A stretch of 64,000 nt of DNA from Acidimicrobiia bacterium (GTDB lineage: Bacteria > Actinomycetota > Acidimicrobiia > Spongiisociales > UBA11373): the NCBI GenBank assembly GCA_040878325.1, contig JBBDMM010000018.1:19083-83082 (forward strand), given 5' to 3'. Below are positions 60,979-64,000 of this stretch, one piece after another (the stretch's first letter is position 1; every line of letters starts with the position of its first letter). The notes under the pieces were generated by a model. It was given only the letters and a program-made list of their open reading frames with translations. It was not told the DNA's origin and made no database searches. Both the position numbers and the translations under genes were made by a program.

Positions 60979-62304
60979 TCAGCCCGGCGGGAGAATCACT
61001 TCATCGGTGGCGTTGATGTCGAACACCCGGTGGCGGAGGGTCACTACGACTTCGCCCTCGAATCCGGGTCCGGTGAGGGGGGCGAGCACGGCGGCATCTC
61101 CGGTGGCGGTGATGCTCAGCTCGACCAACCAGGAATCGGCGATCCAGAACGCAAAGGTGTCGATCGACACTCCCGGAAGGGTCACGCCGAGGGCGGCTTC
61201 GAGGCCGGCGACGTCGGCGCGGTACCCCATCGACGCCACCCCGTTGACCATATGGGGAGTTCCTTCGCCTTCGACGAGCTCGGCGAATCCGGCCTGGCGC
61301 AGGTCGAGTGGCCACGAAGGGCAGCGGGCAAGCAGCGCGGCGAGCGTTTGGTTGGCGGAGCCGGTCGCCGACCACGAGGGGTCGTCGGGGTGGCGCCAGA
61401 ACAGCGCCCCGTCCGATTCGACGATCTCGCGCTGGAACTCGCCGTTGGGTGAGATCTGGCGAACATTGCAGCTGCGGCCGGCGGCGCCGACGGTTCCCTG
61501 GCTCTCGATGGCCCATCGCTCAGCACCGTCGATGGTGACAGTGGTCTCGAATCGATAGGGCGGGAGGTCGGCGCGCGGCGGCGACGGGTCGCCGGTGGCG
61601 AGCGTGTCCACGATCCTGCGGACGACTTCGTCTGCAAGGTATTGCAGGGCGACGCGGGCGTCCTGATCGTCGGGACGGTCGATGGAAGCGAATCCGACGA
61701 ACCGACCCACCCGGAACAGGACCGCGGTCTCGGTGGCGTCGGAGCCCTCTCCGGTGCGAAGGATCAGCCCGATCGCTTCCTCACCCACGGCAATCGGGAA
61801 CTCGACGGCCTCGAAGCCCCGGGCATCGGGCCGGTGGGTCCCCCCGGAACCCTTGACGATGTCGCCGGCGGTGTCGAGCAGGTACCGGTGGGCCGAGTCG
61901 GCGTCGTATAGGACGTCGATCCAGACGTGCTCGGTGTGCCCATCCTCGGGGTAGCTGCCCGTGGCGCCGTTGATGCGCAACAGACTTGTGACGTCGGATG
62001 CCTGGTCGTCGGAATCGAAGGTCGAGCCGGCGACGAGGTCGGCGTTCGACATGAGTTCGGTGGTCCCGTCGGCCCCCGGGGGCGGGAGCATGGCCAACAG
62101 ATCGGCCCCGGTGACCGCGCGGACGGTGATGTCGGGGAGCGGGAAAGTCTCTACCGCGGCGTCCTCGATGGACGCCACCGTGGTGACCGACGCGGCCGGC
62201 GCCGCCGAACTGTTGGGCGAGACTCCTCCGTCGGGGGTGGCGCATGCCCCGAGTGCCACCGCGAGCGCGGCGACAAGTCGGAAGCGTCCAATCAAGGAGT
62301 CCAT
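60979..62304 (-). CDS. Putative lipoprotein, large
   Basis: About 441 residues from ATG 62304 (longer frame rejected). Signal MDSLIGRFRLVAALAVALGAC ends in a lipobox (Cys21). The mature part is acidic; RCPSWPLDLRQAGFAELVEGEG and VSMGYRAD-like strands recall LppX/LprG-like or LolA-like exported folds, but without a clear motif. Ends with a beta-rich tail GEVVVTLRHRVFDINATDEVILPPG. Role unknown; neighbour of the membrane protein 62457. Start is not supported by a good ribosome site. Confidence 0.6.
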   Translation of the reverse strand: MDSLIGRFRLVAALAVALGACATPDGGVSPNSSAAPAASVTTVASIEDAAVETFPLPDITVRAVTGADLLAMLPPPGADGTTELMSNADLVAGSTFDSDDQASDVTSLLRINGATGSYPEDGHTEHVWIDVLYDADSAHRYLLDTAGDIVKGSGGTHRPDARGFEAVEFPIAVGEEAIGLILRTGEGSDATETAVLFRVGRFVGFASIDRPDDQDARVALQYLADEVVRRIVDTLATGDPSPPRADLPPYRFETTVTIDGAERWAIESQGTVGAAGRSCNVRQISPNGEFQREIVESDGALFWRHPDDPSWSATGSANQTLAALLARCPSWPLDLRQAGFAELVEGEGTPHMVNGVASMGYRADVAGLEAALGVTLPGVSIDTFAFWIADSWLVELSITATGDAAVLAPLTGPGFEGEVVVTLRHRVFDINATDEVILPPG

Positions 62305-62354
62305 GAGGTTTTGTCGGGTGTTTTGGCGGGCCGGTTGAGCAAAGTCGATTAGAT

Positions 62355-62395
62355 GGCTCCAGCTCCCGCTCCGGCTCCAGCCAGACCGGTTCAAG
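62355..62395. repeat. GCTCC-rich element ending CCAGACCGG, copy 2
   Basis: GGCTCCAGCTCCCGCTCCGG and CTCCAGCCAGACCGGTTC; relative of 19632-19667. Confidence 0.5.
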
Positions 62396-62419
62396 CTCTG
62401 GAAGGCGCGTCCGTGCTTC

Positions 62420-62457
62420 TTGCCAACGCCAATCGCAGGGCTGAGCGGAGCGAGGCC
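62420..62457 (-). repeat. Degenerate composite repeat at the end of the 62457 gene
   Basis: On the minus strand GGCCTCGCTCCGCTCAGCCCTG then GCGATTG-GCGTTG-GCA: head plus weak heptamers. Confidence 0.45.
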
Positions 62458-63425
62458 TATCGGTGCACTGCTGTCCGCGCCACCCAGCCTTCGGTGTCTT
62501 CTCCGGTGGCGACGTGGAGCCAGGGGCCGACCTCGCGCTTCGCCAGGTACCAGTTCCCCGGTTTGAGGTGGCCAACCACCCGGGTGTGATCGCGGAGGTC
62601 GAGAACGTCGATGTCGGCCAGCACGTAACACCAGTAGGGCGCCGCCGACGGCATCGGCTCAGGAGCGCGTCGGGTCACCTCGGCGGAGCGCACAGGGGCG
62701 CTCGCGGGGGTGCGCTCGGGCGTCGGGTCACCTGCCTCGTCGTCGCGGTTCCGGCGCCGTTGCCGCCTTGCCGGGCTCAAGAGACCCGCAAGGAGAAATC
62801 CGAGGGTGGAGGCGATGATGACGATGATCGCCACCGAGATGTACGACAGCTGGAGCCAGCCGAACTGTTGCCCGAGCACGGCCGCACCGGTGCCGGTGGC
62901 CAGTCCGGCGAAGGCCGCCGCGGCCCGTGACCATCGTCGCCGCGAGGCGATGGCACCCAACTGCCCGGTGATCCCACCGATGGCGAGCCCGGCGGCGGTG
63001 ACTCCGGTGAGGGTGGCGAGGGGGAATCGCCCGGTGATGCGCAGCCACGCCTCGGCGGCACATCCGTCGGTCGTGCCCCGGATCCGCACGAGACCGACTG
63101 CATAGGGCGACACATCATCGAGGTCGATCGACGCGGTGAATTCCTCTGTTGGCGGCGAGTAGGCAGTCGAGCCCGAATCCACGACGACGGGGCCGATGAT
63201 TACCTTCACCATGGCCTCCGAGGTGCCGGCGGGGTCGATGCCGGAGAAGATGAGCGTGTCGGTGACCCGCAGTTCCAGCGGCGAGAACAACGAGTCGATA
63301 CGATCCGCTTCCACCCCGTTGAAGGTCGCGGAGCACTCACCGATGCCGGCGGCGGCGGGGCCGACGCCCACCATCGTCCAGCCCGCAATCAGCCCGAGGG
63401 CGAGGACCAGCCGGATGGGGCGCAT
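62457..63425 (-). CDS. Membrane protein with exported domain and C-terminal SH3-like part
   Basis: About 322 residues from ATG 63425. A signal segment RLVLALGLIAGWTMVGVGPAAAG, a beta domain of about 110 residues with Cys, two to three membrane helices (GVTAAGLAIGGITGQLGAI, YISVAIIVIIASTLGFLLAGLL), a basic linker and a C-terminal SH3-like domain (YWCYVLADIDVLDLRDHTRVVGHLKPGNWYLAKREVGPWLHV...WVARTAVHR, with the WVA ending typical of bacterial SH3). Role unknown, probably envelope. It is divergent from trmD. Confidence 0.65.
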   Translation of the reverse strand: MRPIRLVLALGLIAGWTMVGVGPAAAGIGECSATFNGVEADRIDSLFSPLELRVTDTLIFSGIDPAGTSEAMVKVIIGPVVVDSGSTAYSPPTEEFTASIDLDDVSPYAVGLVRIRGTTDGCAAEAWLRITGRFPLATLTGVTAAGLAIGGITGQLGAIASRRRWSRAAAAFAGLATGTGAAVLGQQFGWLQLSYISVAIIVIIASTLGFLLAGLLSPARRQRRRNRDDEAGDPTPERTPASAPVRSAEVTRRAPEPMPSAAPYWCYVLADIDVLDLRDHTRVVGHLKPGNWYLAKREVGPWLHVATGEDTEGWVARTAVHR

Positions 63426-63464
63426 CAGCCGACGATACCAACCGGCGACCCGGTGCCATGGCGA

Positions 63465-63470
63465 TACCCT
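63465..63470 (+). promoter_or_regulatory. -10 box TACCCT before trmD
   Basis: TACCCT, six bases (GGCCCG), ATG 63477: leaderless. It suggests that trmD has its own promoter, consistent with its separation from rimM. Confidence 0.45.
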
Positions 63471-63476
63471 GGCCCG

Positions 63477-64000
<524 letters not shown>

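Overview
This is high-GC, densely packed DNA with many 4-base ATGA/GTGA stop-start overlaps and frequent GTG/TTG starts. It fits the chromosome of an uncultured actinobacterium, with an Acidimicrobiia-like lineage as the best guess. Lineage evidence: a tandem AdnA/AdnB-type helicase-nuclease pair, an InhA/FabI enoyl reductase, cofG plus cofH for the F420 chromophore (two genes, not fused as in mycobacterial FbiC), a SepIVA-like coiled-coil gene between coaD and yceD, and about ten start codons lying 6-7 nt behind a TANNNT box as in leaderless actinobacterial transcripts. No rRNA, tRNA, insertion sequence, prophage or CRISPR array was found. Layout: 1-5.5 kb holds the end of ychF, a RCK/USP regulator with its CPA2 antiporter, two exported proteins and dtd; 4.9-11.5 kb (minus) is plsY-adnB-adnA; 11.6-15.5 kb holds a DUF488 protein, glutamate dehydrogenase, a RecB-like nuclease and an MFS transporter; 15.5-16.3 kb is non-coding with two related structured units; 16.4-24.8 kb is mixed metabolism (acyl-CoA ligase-like, YbaK, InhA/FabI, histidine kinase, Ddl, Lrp-like, esterase, cold-shock domain, L28). 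The block 24.9-39.4 kb is one long plus-strand housekeeping run: fakA-recG-rsmD-coaD-sepIVA-like-yceD-rpmF-plsX-rnc-mutM-lipoprotein-acyP-smc-ftsY-cdd. It is followed by etfBA (minus). From 41.7 to 48.8 kb is an accessory-looking island: an ECF-type sigma factor translationally coupled to a large membrane-anchored PQQ/kelch double propeller, then three lipoproteins and three copies of a 34-bp repeat. A HigB/HigA-type toxin-antitoxin pair follows, then a nucleoside-salvage operon upp-atl-deoA-punA (minus). ffh-rpsP-khpA-rimM then begins the usual ribosome-maturation operon, but trmD is displaced 7.8 kb downstream, behind two GAPDH-type genes, cofG-cofH and two envelope genes. The most unusual content is non-coding. 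(1) Two 93-101-bp palindromic elements (4371-4471, 30146-30238) share internal-loop sequences while their stems differ by compensatory changes. (2) At least thirteen intergenic arrays of different 7-bp units occur, often joined to a common CTCGCTnCGCTCGGCC head. (3) Two tandem 310-350-bp units have identically spaced 5' boxes and the same 40-nt UUCG-capped terminal hairpin. Among proteins, a GAPDH paralogue lacks the catalytic Cys and substrate-binding residues, and CofH carries an unexplained extension of about 245 residues. Assignments rest on reading motifs by eye; no database search was run.
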